Source: Mucilaginibacter sp.
GTDB lineage: Bacteria > Bacteroidota > Bacteroidia > Sphingobacteriales > Sphingobacteriaceae
Length of the DNA stretch: 5,170 bases
NCBI GenBank assembly: GCA_028288315.1
Contig: JAQBNY010000271.1
Coordinates: forward strand, 1 to 5,170
Direction of reading: 5' to 3'
A program made the position numbers and the translations under genes. Shown in pieces: positions 1-5,170 of the stretch. How positions within the stretch are numbered: the first letter of the stretch is position 1; each line of letters begins with the position of its first letter. Under the pieces are notes generated by a model. That model saw only the letters and a program-made list of their open reading frames with translations. It ran no database searches and was not told where the DNA came from.

Positions 1-831
1 GAAGGTTATAAGGTTTGGACCGAAAAGAATTACGAGGTATTTATTACCCCAACATCGCTTATCCCTAATGTAATACGGGAGATAGGTCGTTTACGGGAAA
101 TTACCTTCCGCGAGGTTGGTGAGGGTACAAACAAAGCTACCGACCTTGATGGTTATGATATTTACTATCACCACCTGTTTATTTGGGACGTTGAGGCCAA
201 ACTAATAGTAGGCGCTTACCGCATTGGCCTGGGCGATGAGATATTTTACAGCGTTGGTAAGAAGGGTTTTTACATTAACGAACTGTTTAAGATAAAGGAA
301 CAATTTACTCCTGTATTAAAGAAAAGCCTGGAACTGGGCCGTTCTTTTATACGTAAAGAATATCAAACCAAACCGCTGCCCCTGTTTTTGCTTTGGAAAG
401 GCATCCTGAAGTTTTTAATTGATAACCCGCGTTACCAGTACCTGATAGGTCCGGTAAGTATCAGCAATTCGTTTTCGCAGTTCTCCAAATCGCTTATTGT
501 GGATTACATTAACCGTAACCACTTTGATCATGACCTGGCCCAGTATGTTAAGCCACGTAAAAAGTTCAAGGTTAATTTTGAAAATATAGATACCGATCTG
601 CTGCGATCTGCCAACGAGGATACTTTTAAGGGACTGGATAACCTGATATCTGAAGTGGAAACCCACAACATGAAGGTGCCGGTACTACTTCGCCAGTATA
701 TTTCGCTTAACGCCAAGATCATCAGTTTTAATATTGACCCTAAGTTTGCCGATTGCCTGGATGGTTTCCTTGTCCTTGATCTGGAAAAAGTTCCGGAGGA
801 TATATTGGAAAAGTTGGGAAAGAATCTGTAA
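1..831 (+). CDS. OlsB/GlsB-like N-acyltransferase domain, 5'-truncated (probable C-terminal half of a bifunctional lipid acyltransferase)
   Basis: The frame is open from the first base to the TAA at 829-831, giving 276 visible residues. There is no convincing start inside; the first near-start codon (TTG at 388) falls mid-domain, so the gene begins upstream of the window. The sequence resembles the hemolysin-like/OlsB acyl-ACP N-acyltransferase family (COG3176, GNAT fold). Visible motifs are EIGRLREITFREVGEGT (residues 27-43), the acidic DLDGYDIYYHHLFIWD (48-63), ELGRSFIRKEY (111-121) followed by LLWKGI, and the terminal YISLNAKI...FADCLDGFLVLDLEKVP segment. Family members N-acylate an amino acid (ornithine in OlsB, glycine in GlsB) with a 3-hydroxyacyl group at the membrane, the first step to aminolipids. 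In many Bacteroidota this domain is fused behind a PlsC-type O-acyltransferase, as in OlsF; residues 1-20 may be the linker from such a domain, but this is inference. The amino-acid substrate cannot be told from sequence. Confidence 0.85.
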   Translation, partial: EGYKVWTEKNYEVFITPTSLIPNVIREIGRLREITFREVGEGTNKATDLDGYDIYYHHLFIWDVEAKLIVGAYRIGLGDEIFYSVGKKGFYINELFKIKEQFTPVLKKSLELGRSFIRKEYQTKPLPLFLLWKGILKFLIDNPRYQYLIGPVSISNSFSQFSKSLIVDYINRNHFDHDLAQYVKPRKKFKVNFENIDTDLLRSANEDTFKGLDNLISEVETHNMKVPVLLRQYISLNAKIISFNIDPKFADCLDGFLVLDLEKVPEDILEKLGKNL

Positions 832-865
832 CCGGGATTACACTGATTTTAACGATTTCAGGATT
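832..865. repeat. Dispersed-repeat-like intergenic module, directly after the acyltransferase stop
   Basis: This AT-rich stretch begins CCGGGATTACACTG and ends CGATTTCAGGATT, with GGATT at both ends (835-839 and 861-865). From memory, closely similar strings ('CGGGATTACAC...GATTT...CAGGATT') recur between genes in Sphingobacteriaceae genomes. Only one copy is present in this window, so repetitiveness is recalled, not shown. It has no coding potential and no clear promoter or terminator. Confidence 0.45.
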
Positions 866-875
866 CTTAACCACC

Positions 876-990
876 ATGTCATTGCGAGCGATAGCGTGGC
901 AATCTCGTAGGACGTTCGGCGAACATGCATTGGCGACGGGATTGCCGCGGCACGCTAACACACATCCAGCCCTGTGCCTCGCAAAGACAT
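876..990. repeat. Long imperfect palindrome, 'ATTGCGAG' type dispersed repeat
   Basis: The element is a nested inverted repeat. Outer arms ATGTCATTGCGAG (876-888) and CTCGCAAAGACAT (978-990) pair at 12 of 13 positions. Inner arms AGCGTG (893-898) with CACGCT (951-956), and GCAATC (899-904) with GATTGC (940-945), pair perfectly, leaving a 5-base CGCGG bulge on one side. The apex carries a small hairpin, GTTC (914-917) with GAAC (921-924). It is more GC-rich than its surroundings. Similar GTCATTGCGAG...GCAATCTC...GATTGC...CTCGCAA modules are scattered between genes in many Sphingobacteriaceae, and I recognise the type from memory. It lies between two convergent genes and may act as a bidirectional transcription barrier in the absence of any U-tract terminator. 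No transposase is nearby, so a non-autonomous (MITE- or REP-like) origin is inference. Confidence 0.7.
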
Positions 991-1008
991 ATTAAAAGGC
1001 GGTACACC

Positions 1009-1542
1009 CTAATACCTCAACCCAATCCTTTTTGCTAAAAAGTGCAGCACCCATATTGGGGTAATAAGTACCAGCTGCTTATCATCTGCAAATGATTCCT
1101 TTTTGCCTTCTATTTGTCCGCCTATGAACTGGCCAAGCCATGCTATTGCGAAAAGGATAGTACCAACCCATATTAACGGCAAGCCACCGGCTAATTGCCA
1201 TTCTGCCAGTTTTGATACTCCATAGCTTAATACAAACAATACCAGTAACATGGTGTAAGATAAATTGGGAGATAGCTTTAATGTATAATACACGCTAAAC
1301 GCGATTAAGAATGATGCCCAGTTAAAGAAACCGTTGTAACTGCCAATAAATTTAATGTAAGGGAATGGAATTGCCCATGCAATAGCCAGTATGCCAAACA
1401 ACATTAACGGGATGCAGATAAAATGCAGCAGCCTGTTGGTTGGGTTTTGGTGGCTTGCATTTAACTTGTTAAAGTAAACCTCAACCGGGCGCAGATCTTC
1501 CTTTCTTGGTACGGTTTTAATATTTGAATGTTGCTTTGCCAT
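1009..1542 (-). CDS. DUF962 / Mpo1-like family integral membrane protein
   Basis: This 177-residue protein has about four hydrophobic segments (roughly residues 41-64, 70-88, 94-111 and 121-142). Family signatures are the N-terminal SHQNPTNRLLHFICIPL (30-46) and the C-terminal AWLGQFIG...IEGKK...LVLITPIWVL (134-166). Yeast Mpo1 is an Fe(II)-dependent dioxygenase in the alpha-oxidation of 2-hydroxy fatty acids at the ER; bacterial members, presumably in the inner membrane, are mostly uncharacterised. The two N-terminal histidines (H31, H40) are present, but the His usually found in the late 'QFIGH' motif is Gly here (residue 142), and the Pro usual in 'GKKP' is Glu (149). It is therefore uncertain whether it is catalytic. 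The start ATG is only 5 bases from the T-tract of the rny terminator, and the nearest SD-like string (GGAGGG) lies in that hairpin. It is the last minus-strand gene, convergent with the acyltransferase. Confidence 0.8.
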   Translation of the reverse strand: MAKQHSNIKTVPRKEDLRPVEVYFNKLNASHQNPTNRLLHFICIPLMLFGILAIAWAIPFPYIKFIGSYNGFFNWASFLIAFSVYYTLKLSPNLSYTMLLVLFVLSYGVSKLAEWQLAGGLPLIWVGTILFAIAWLGQFIGGQIEGKKESFADDKQLVLITPIWVLHFLAKRIGLRY

Positions 1543-1547
1543 AAAAT

Positions 1548-1576
1548 AAAAAAGCCCTCCCCGTTTAAGAGAGGGC
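1548..1576 (-). terminator. Rho-independent terminator of rny
   Basis: On the minus strand, GCCCTC (1571-1576) pairs perfectly with GAGGGC (1554-1559) around an 11-base loop, followed at once by six T (1553-1548). It starts 17 bases after the rny stop codon, the standard place for an intrinsic terminator. The opposite strand has no matching T-run, so it works for minus-strand transcription only. The T-tract ends 5 bases before the DUF962 start codon, which leaves little room for an independent 5' leader downstream. Confidence 0.85.
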
Positions 1577-1593
1577 CTGTATTAAGCTTTTAA

Positions 1594-3159
1594 TTATTTT
1601 GCAAATGCTACCGAACGGGTTTCCCTTATAACGGTAACTTTGATTTGACCCGGATAGGTCATTTCTGTTTGTATACGGTTTGATATATCTGCCGCCAGTA
1701 TTTCTGACTGGGCATCACTTATCCTTTCGCTCTCAACAACAACGCGCAATTCGCGGCCGGCTTGTATAGCGAATGTTTTTTCAACACCTGGGTACGATAA
1801 AGCAAGCTCCTCAAGCTCTTTTAAACGCTTGATGTAACTTTCTACCACTTCGCGGCGTGCACCCGGCCTTGCGCCTGATATAGCGTCACAAACCTGTATT
1901 ATTGGTGATAGCATAGAGGTCATTTCTACCTCATCATGGTGAGCACCAATAGCATTGCATACTTCCGGGTGTTCTTTATATTTTTCGGCAAGCTGCATAC
2001 CTAAAATTGCGTGAGGCAGTTCCGGGTTATCATCAGGTACTTTACCAATATCATGCAGTAAGCCCGCGCGTTTTGCAAGTTTTACGTTCAAACCAAGCTC
2101 TGCTGCCATAGTAGCGCAGAAGTTAGCAACCTCGCGTGAGTGCTGCAGCAGATTTTGCCCGTATGATGAGCGATAACGCATCCTGCCTACCATTCTTATC
2201 AGTTCGGGGTGTAGTCCGTTAATACCTAAGTCAATAACGGTACGCTCGCCTATTTCAACAATTTCTTCTTCTATTTGCTTTTTAGTTTTAGCAACCACCT
2301 CTTCAATACGTGCAGGGTGTATACGCCCGTCTGTTACCAGGCGATGCATTGCCAAGCGGGCAATTTCGCGCCTTACCGGGTCAAAGCCTGATAAGATAAT
2401 TGCTTCCGGCGTATCATCTACAATAATTTCAATACCGGTTGCTGCCTCCAGCGCACGTATATTACGTCCCTCACGACCAATTATACGGCCCTTGATCTCA
2501 TCATTCTCAATATTAAATATTGATACAGTGTTTTCAATTGCACTCTCGGTAGCAGTACGCTGTATAGTTTGGATAACTATCTTTTTAGCTTCTTTAGTGG
2601 CGGTTAGCTTGGCTTCGTCAACAATATCTTTTATTTGAGCCATAGCCTTGCTGCGTGCTTCCTCGCGCAGGTTATCAATCAGCTGGTTTTTGGCATCTTC
2701 GGCAGATAAGCCTGCAATGGTTTCTAATTGCTGTACGTGCTGGTTCTTAAGAATATCAACCTCTTCCTGTTTTTTAATAACAATTTCGGTTTGGGTTTCC
2801 AGCTTTTTACGCACAGTATCCAGTTCGTTCTCTTTACGGGTAAGGTTTTCCAGTTTCTGGTTAAAAGATTGCTCTTTTTGTTTAATACCGTTCTCGCGCT
2901 GGTTAAGCACGTTGTTTTTGGCATTTACTTCCTGCTCATGCTCGGCTTTTAATTGTAAAAACTTCTCTTTTGCTTCTAACTGACGATTCTTTTTCAAGAT
3001 CTCGGCATTGTTTTCAGCATCCTTTAATATCTTTTTTACTTTGTTCTGCGCGTTTACTTCCTGGTCTTTAAACAGCTTACGGAGCAGAAACCGCCCGATG
3101 ACTATTCCTGTCGGGACACCCATTAGCAGCCCGATAATAATGTATAAAATAGTGTTCAT
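1594..3159 (-). CDS. rny: Ribonuclease Y (membrane-anchored endoribonuclease)
   Basis: This full-length 521-residue protein matches the usual RNase Y size of about 520 and its domain order. An N-terminal transmembrane anchor (about 4-26, ILYIIIGLLMGVPTGIVIG) is followed by a long charged coiled coil (about 30-200, rich in Lys/Glu/Gln). Next comes a KH RNA-binding domain with IKGRIIGREGRNIRALE (222-238) carrying the GxxG loop G228-R-E-G231. The HD metal-dependent domain has H340, the H369-D370 pair in GLLHDIGK, H407/H408 in GAHHDE and D425 in QVCDAISGARPGARRE. The enzyme makes initiating cuts in single-stranded mRNA at the inner face of the membrane. The ATG at 3157-3159 is chosen because the anchor follows immediately; upstream is only a weak purine stretch (AAAGAAGA). 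Upstream is the 6S-like RNA and downstream a terminator. All catalytic residues appear intact. Confidence 0.97.
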   Translation of the reverse strand: MNTILYIIIGLLMGVPTGIVIGRFLLRKLFKDQEVNAQNKVKKILKDAENNAEILKKNRQLEAKEKFLQLKAEHEQEVNAKNNVLNQRENGIKQKEQSFNQKLENLTRKENELDTVRKKLETQTEIVIKKQEEVDILKNQHVQQLETIAGLSAEDAKNQLIDNLREEARSKAMAQIKDIVDEAKLTATKEAKKIVIQTIQRTATESAIENTVSIFNIENDEIKGRIIGREGRNIRALEAATGIEIIVDDTPEAIILSGFDPVRREIARLAMHRLVTDGRIHPARIEEVVAKTKKQIEEEIVEIGERTVIDLGINGLHPELIRMVGRMRYRSSYGQNLLQHSREVANFCATMAAELGLNVKLAKRAGLLHDIGKVPDDNPELPHAILGMQLAEKYKEHPEVCNAIGAHHDEVEMTSMLSPIIQVCDAISGARPGARREVVESYIKRLKELEELALSYPGVEKTFAIQAGRELRVVVESERISDAQSEILAADISNRIQTEMTYPGQIKVTVIRETRSVAFAK

Positions 3160-3180
3160 TCTTCTTTAGGTTATATAAAT

Positions 3181-3350
3181 AAAAAACCGCAACTAAACTT
3201 CTAAGAATCATGTATTGTAAAAACCTCTTCTTGGATAATGTGAATCACGGGTTACCGTTAAATACACGATCAACGCATGCCTCATCTGATCCATTGATAT
3301 TGAAGCGTTAAGTTTTTAATAGTGAAACTTAAAATTTAACTGCGGTTAAA
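3181..3350 (-). ncRNA. ssrS: Probable 6S RNA
   Basis: The zapA-rny gap has no ORF but folds on the minus strand into a 6S-like rod. The closing helix is 17 continuous pairs (wobbles included) between 3347-3331 (AACCGCAGUUAAAUUUU) and 3201-3185 (GAAGUUUAGUUGCGGUU). Next is a bubble with single strands 3330-3318 and 3218-3202. A second helix pairs AAAAACUU (3317-3310) with AGGUUUUU (3226-3219), then, past a 4-base bulge, CUUC (3305-3302) with GAAG (3230-3227). The distal part (about 3301-3231) has several alternative hairpins, such as AUCAAUG with CGUUGAU. The RNA ends in a six-U run (3186-3181) directly at the closing helix, which gives a natural terminator. A length near 165-170 nt, the closing stem / bubble / distal stem plan and the position beside zapA all fit 6S RNA, which binds RNA polymerase holoenzyme by mimicking an open promoter. 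The 5' end is approximate. No clear Bacteroidota promoter (TTTG / TAnnTTTG) is visible; a TATACATATA stretch lies at 3375-3366. The alternative is an rny leader. Confidence 0.68.
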
Positions 3351-3381
3351 TCTTAACTGGCTCTGTATATGTATAAGAACG

Positions 3382-3675
3382 CTATTGTTTCGAAAAAAAA
3401 TCGTTCAGCAAGTGATCTAACTGATAAACCTTCTCTGCCACCTCGGTATCATCCGTAGTAACTTTCTTATCCGCTTTTAATGACGATGTTGCATAATGCA
3501 GCACACTCATTGCAAGCAGATCCTGTTTATCCCTAACCGCGTAATTCTCCTGATATTCCTTTATACGGTCGTTGATCAGCTTTGCTGCCCTTCTTATAAT
3601 CTCTTCTTCTTCCATGTTTACCTTTAAAGGGTAAACTCTGTCAGCAATATTTATTTTTATTGAGATTTCTCCCAT
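3382..3675 (-). CDS. zapA: Cell division protein ZapA
   Basis: This 97-residue protein matches the usual size of Bacteroidota ZapA. The N-terminal beta-strand segment has the family signature IKINIADRVYPLKVNMEEEE (6-25). Then come RRAAKLINDRIKEYQENY (28-45) and DKQDLLAMSVLHYA (49-62), ahead of a C-terminal helix (about 76-95) that forms the tetramerising coiled coil. ZapA binds and bundles FtsZ protofilaments in the cytoplasm and stabilises the Z-ring. The ATG at 3673-3675 lies 19 bases after the stop of the upstream coiled-coil gene, so the two are very likely co-transcribed and perhaps partners. A purine-rich stretch (GAAAG) lies about 5 to 9 bases before the start. The TAG stop at 3382-3384 is followed within about 35 bases by the 6S-like RNA, with no terminator between. 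Confidence 0.92.
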   Translation of the reverse strand: MGEISIKINIADRVYPLKVNMEEEEIIRRAAKLINDRIKEYQENYAVRDKQDLLAMSVLHYATSSLKADKKVTTDDTEVAEKVYQLDHLLNDFFSKQ

Positions 3676-3694
3676 TGAGCTTTCACTTTCTGCG

Positions 3695-3985
3695 TTACTT
3701 TTTCAGTAACACAATACACTTATCTATTTCCTGCACAAAGTCGTTAATTTTTTGCTTAATGTCAACACTTTTTTCATTTGTTTCTGAAAAAGATTTTGCC
3801 AGTTTCAATACACGAAGCTTCTCTTCCAGGTCTTTTGTCTTATCAGTACTAACTTTTAATGCAACATTTAACGCCTCGCTTTCTAACTTAAGCAGGTCAT
3901 TTTCTTCCTGCAAAGCAGCACAGAGCTCAATTAACCGCTCTGTTTTTTCTACAACTTTACTTAATTGTTCTGCTACTGAGGCCAT
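3695..3985 (-). CDS. Small coiled-coil protein upstream of zapA, possibly ZapB-like
   Basis: The 96-residue protein is almost wholly alpha-helical, with no signal peptide or membrane segment. Residues about 5-65 show a heptad-like pattern of Leu/Val/Ile among Glu/Lys (QLSKVVEKTERLIEL, then LQEENDLLKLESEALNVAL). A polar break (SETNEKS) separates this from a second helix ending IKQKINDFVQEIDKCIVLLKK, a tail I recall as conserved in Bacteroidota homologues in this position. Size, composition and tight linkage to zapA suggest a cytoplasmic Z-ring accessory protein similar to ZapB, which in E. coli binds ZapA, but coiled coils resemble each other readily and homology is not shown. Homologues may carry a PheT-derived name in databases because of the neighbouring gene; nothing here is synthetase-like. 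The ATG at 3983-3985 has only an AT-rich leader. A 6-bp hairpin (GTTACT/AGTAAC, 3694-3710) covers its stop codon. Confidence 0.8.
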   Translation of the reverse strand: MASVAEQLSKVVEKTERLIELCAALQEENDLLKLESEALNVALKVSTDKTKDLEEKLRVLKLAKSFSETNEKSVDIKQKINDFVQEIDKCIVLLKK

Positions 3986-4004
3986 TTATTAATTAGTGGT
4001 TTAT

Positions 4005-4089
4005 TGAATTAGTGAATTAATGATTGCCTTTCTTGATTCTTGTCTCTTGGTTTCTGACTCTAATCAATATTTAGTAACTCACTAATTCA
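4005..4089. repeat. Long-range inverted repeat in the pheT / coiled-coil gene spacer
   Basis: TGAATTAGTGA (4005-4015) and TCACTAATTCA (4079-4089) are perfect inverted copies. Pairing can extend to about 17 positions (4005-4021 with 4073-4089) with two mismatches, one of which becomes a G-U wobble in the minus-strand transcript. A further direct copy of AATTAGTG lies at 3991-3998, next to the start of the coiled-coil gene. The arms enclose the heptamer repeat. The stem is AT-rich with a roughly 50-base loop and no T-tract, so it is not an ordinary terminator. It starts just 4 bases after the pheT stop codon and could serve as a 3'-end stabiliser or be a small mobile or repeat element. Confidence 0.65.
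4031..4065. repeat. Degenerate heptamer tandem repeat
   Basis: On the + strand the units in register are TCTTGAT, TCTTGTC, TCTTGGT, TTCTGAC and TCTAATC. The first three share TCTTG exactly; the last two are degraded. Read on the transcribed minus strand this is a purine-rich run of the form nnCAAGA. From memory, similar (A)TCAAGA heptamer runs are frequent between genes in Sphingobacteriaceae. No coding potential and no promoter boxes are seen. Confidence 0.55.
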
Positions 4090-4093
4090 CTTA

Positions 4094-5170
4094 TTATTTC
4101 CTTATCTCCGCTCCCGCTTCTTTGCCTAAGTTATAAATTAATTTTTGCATCAACGCATCAATCGCTTTATCTGTTAACGTTTTCTCGGTGTCTTGTAATA
4201 TAAAGCTTAACGCGTATGACTTTTTACCGGCAGGTAATTTATCGCCCTGGTATACATCAAATACGTTCACTTCCTTTAACAATTTCTTGTCCGTCCGTAC
4301 GGCTATCTGCTTTAACTGGCCGAATGATACGCTCTTATCAATCAGCATACTCAAATCCCGCCTTACTGCCGGAAACTTTGATACTTCCTGATATACGATC
4401 ACATTTTTGCGTACCAGGTTCAAAATAACATCAAAGTTAAAATCGGCATAAAACACTTCTTTGTCCACATCAGCCTTTTTTAAGGCCGCTGGCGCTACCG
4501 AACCAAACGTTGCCACCACTTTATTACCGCGCAGGTATTGCAAGCCGTAGGCAAGGTTATTTGCAGCGGTATCATCAACAGTAAAGTCGGTGATGTTTAG
4601 CTTTTTAAGAATACCATCAACTATTGCTTTAAGGTTATAAAAGCTTGTGGCTACCGGCTTCTGGTTCCATTGCTCGCTTTGGTTGGCACCTGTTAGCAAA
4701 ATAGAAAAACGCTGTGCTTCAACATACTTGTCATCAGCATGGCTATAAATCTTGCCAAACTCGTACAGCTTCAAATCGGCTACACGGCGGTTTTGGTTAT
4801 AAGCCACAGCTTCCAACCCCGAAAACAACATGCTTTGGCGCATTACATCTAAATCGCTGCTTAGCGGGTTCAGTATTTTTACGGCATGCTCCGGATCGTC
4901 AGAATAGGTCAATTTGGTAAGCGAGTTACCCATTATCTCGTTAAAGCCATTGGCGCTCAACAGATCTGATATTAGGTTTTGAACCGTATCGCGTTCGGGC
5001 CTTATTGAGGTATTCAATGATGCCCTTATTTGTACAGGTATCTCAATATTGTTGTAACCGTATATGCGCAATATCTCTTCAACCACATCTACCTCGCGGG
5101 TTACATCAACACGGTAAGGGGGTACTTTTAACGATAAACCTTCTTCTGTCTCGGTTACTATCTCAATATC
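4094..5170 (-). CDS. pheT: Phenylalanine--tRNA ligase beta subunit, C-terminal part (5' end beyond window)
   Basis: The frame is open from the window edge to the TAA at 4094-4096, giving 358 residues, a little under half of the usual ~800. The first visible residues (KVPPYRVDVTREVDVVEEILRIYGYNNIEIP, about 15-45) are the end of the B5 domain with its conserved acidic cluster. Next is the catalytic-like core of the beta subunit, with NPLSSDLDVMRQSMLFSGLE and LKLYEFGKIY (about 101-142). The C-terminal FDX-ACB anticodon-binding domain occupies about 263-358 (VSKFPAVRRDLSMLID to the end). With PheS it forms the alpha2beta2 enzyme charging tRNA-Phe in the cytoplasm; the N-terminal tRNA-binding and B3/B4 editing domains are outside the window. 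A GTG at 5084-5086 can be read as a start but lies inside the B5 motif, so it is an internal Val codon. pheT precedes the coiled-coil/zapA pair by 108 bases. Confidence 0.96.
   Translation of the reverse strand, partial: DIEIVTETEEGLSLKVPPYRVDVTREVDVVEEILRIYGYNNIEIPVQIRASLNTSIRPERDTVQNLISDLLSANGFNEIMGNSLTKLTYSDDPEHAVKILNPLSSDLDVMRQSMLFSGLEAVAYNQNRRVADLKLYEFGKIYSHADDKYVEAQRFSILLTGANQSEQWNQKPVATSFYNLKAIVDGILKKLNITDFTVDDTAANNLAYGLQYLRGNKVVATFGSVAPAALKKADVDKEVFYADFNFDVILNLVRKNVIVYQEVSKFPAVRRDLSMLIDKSVSFGQLKQIAVRTDKKLLKEVNVFDVYQGDKLPAGKKSYALSFILQDTEKTLTDKAIDALMQKLIYNLGKEAGAEIRK

Noticed and set aside
388..831. Stand-alone 147-codon gene starting at TTG 388
   Set aside because: The same frame is open to base 1, and the upstream 129 codons encode conserved acyltransferase motifs, so 388 is internal.
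740..961. 73-codon minus-strand ORF across the acyltransferase 3' end and the palindromic repeat
   Set aside because: It runs antisense to the well-supported acyltransferase and through a structured repeat, and its translation resembles no family I know. Open frames in such repeats are common by chance.
2648..2983. Overlapping plus- and minus-strand ORFs within the rny coiled-coil region
   Set aside because: They are shadows of the repetitive Lys/Glu/Gln-rich coding sequence; the rny frame is complete and strongly conserved.
3361..3381. TATACATATA as a promoter for the 6S-like RNA
   Set aside because: It does not match the Bacteroidota TAnnTTTG box, and no TTTG is suitably placed upstream. 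It is too weak to list as a feature.
3694..3710. Perfect 6-bp hairpin GTTACT/AGTAAC over the stop codon of the coiled-coil gene, considered as a terminator
   Set aside because: AT-rich short stem with no following T-tract on the minus strand, and zapA starts 19 bases after the stop, so termination here is unlikely.
3660..3992. 110-codon plus-strand ORF antisense to the coiled-coil gene and the start of zapA
   Set aside because: Ser/Phe/Leu-rich translation typical of an antisense reading of a Glu/Lys-rich coiled coil; the opposite strand gives coherent proteins.
4031..4065. Heptamer run considered as a CRISPR-like or iteron array
   Set aside because: Units are 7 bases with no spacers, degenerate, and there are no cas or replication genes nearby.
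4094..5086. pheT fragment starting at GTG 5084-5086
   Set aside because: The frame continues to the window edge and the upstream codons encode the B5 domain motif; the GTG is an internal Val codon.

Overview
The window looks like chromosomal DNA from a member of the Bacteroidota, most likely family Sphingobacteriaceae (Mucilaginibacter/Pedobacter type). The reasons are moderate GC, AT-rich translation starts with almost no Shine-Dalgarno signal, the protein families present, the gene order pheT / coiled-coil protein / zapA / structured RNA / rny, and two kinds of intergenic repeat I associate with this family. The genus is inferred from memory, not from a search.

Layout. Positions 1-831 (+) hold the C-terminal 276 codons of an OlsB/GlsB-like N-acyltransferase whose 5' end lies outside the window. 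Positions 832-1008, between two convergent genes, hold two dispersed-repeat-like modules, one of them a long imperfect palindrome. Everything else reads on the minus strand. In transcription order it is: the C-terminal 358 codons of pheT (4094-5170, 5' end outside the window); a 108-bp spacer with an inverted repeat enclosing a heptamer repeat; a small coiled-coil protein (3695-3985); zapA (3382-3675); a structured non-coding RNA that is probably 6S RNA (about 3181-3350); rny, encoding RNase Y (1594-3159); a Rho-independent terminator (1548-1576); and a DUF962/Mpo1-like membrane protein (1009-1542).

How the parts fit. The minus-strand cluster is a housekeeping block: aminoacylation (PheT), Z-ring assembly (ZapA and a possible ZapB-like partner), global control of RNA polymerase (6S RNA) and mRNA turnover (RNase Y). 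A zapA-ssrS arrangement is also known from gamma-proteobacteria, so the zapA / 6S-like RNA / rny neighbourhood is the most interesting feature here. The 6S-like RNA ends in its own closing helix plus a U-tract only 21 nt before the rny start codon, so rny expression probably depends on read-through or on promoters within the RNA gene. I see no defence system, mobile-element gene, CRISPR array, tRNA or rRNA. No gene-free stretch exceeds 300 bases.
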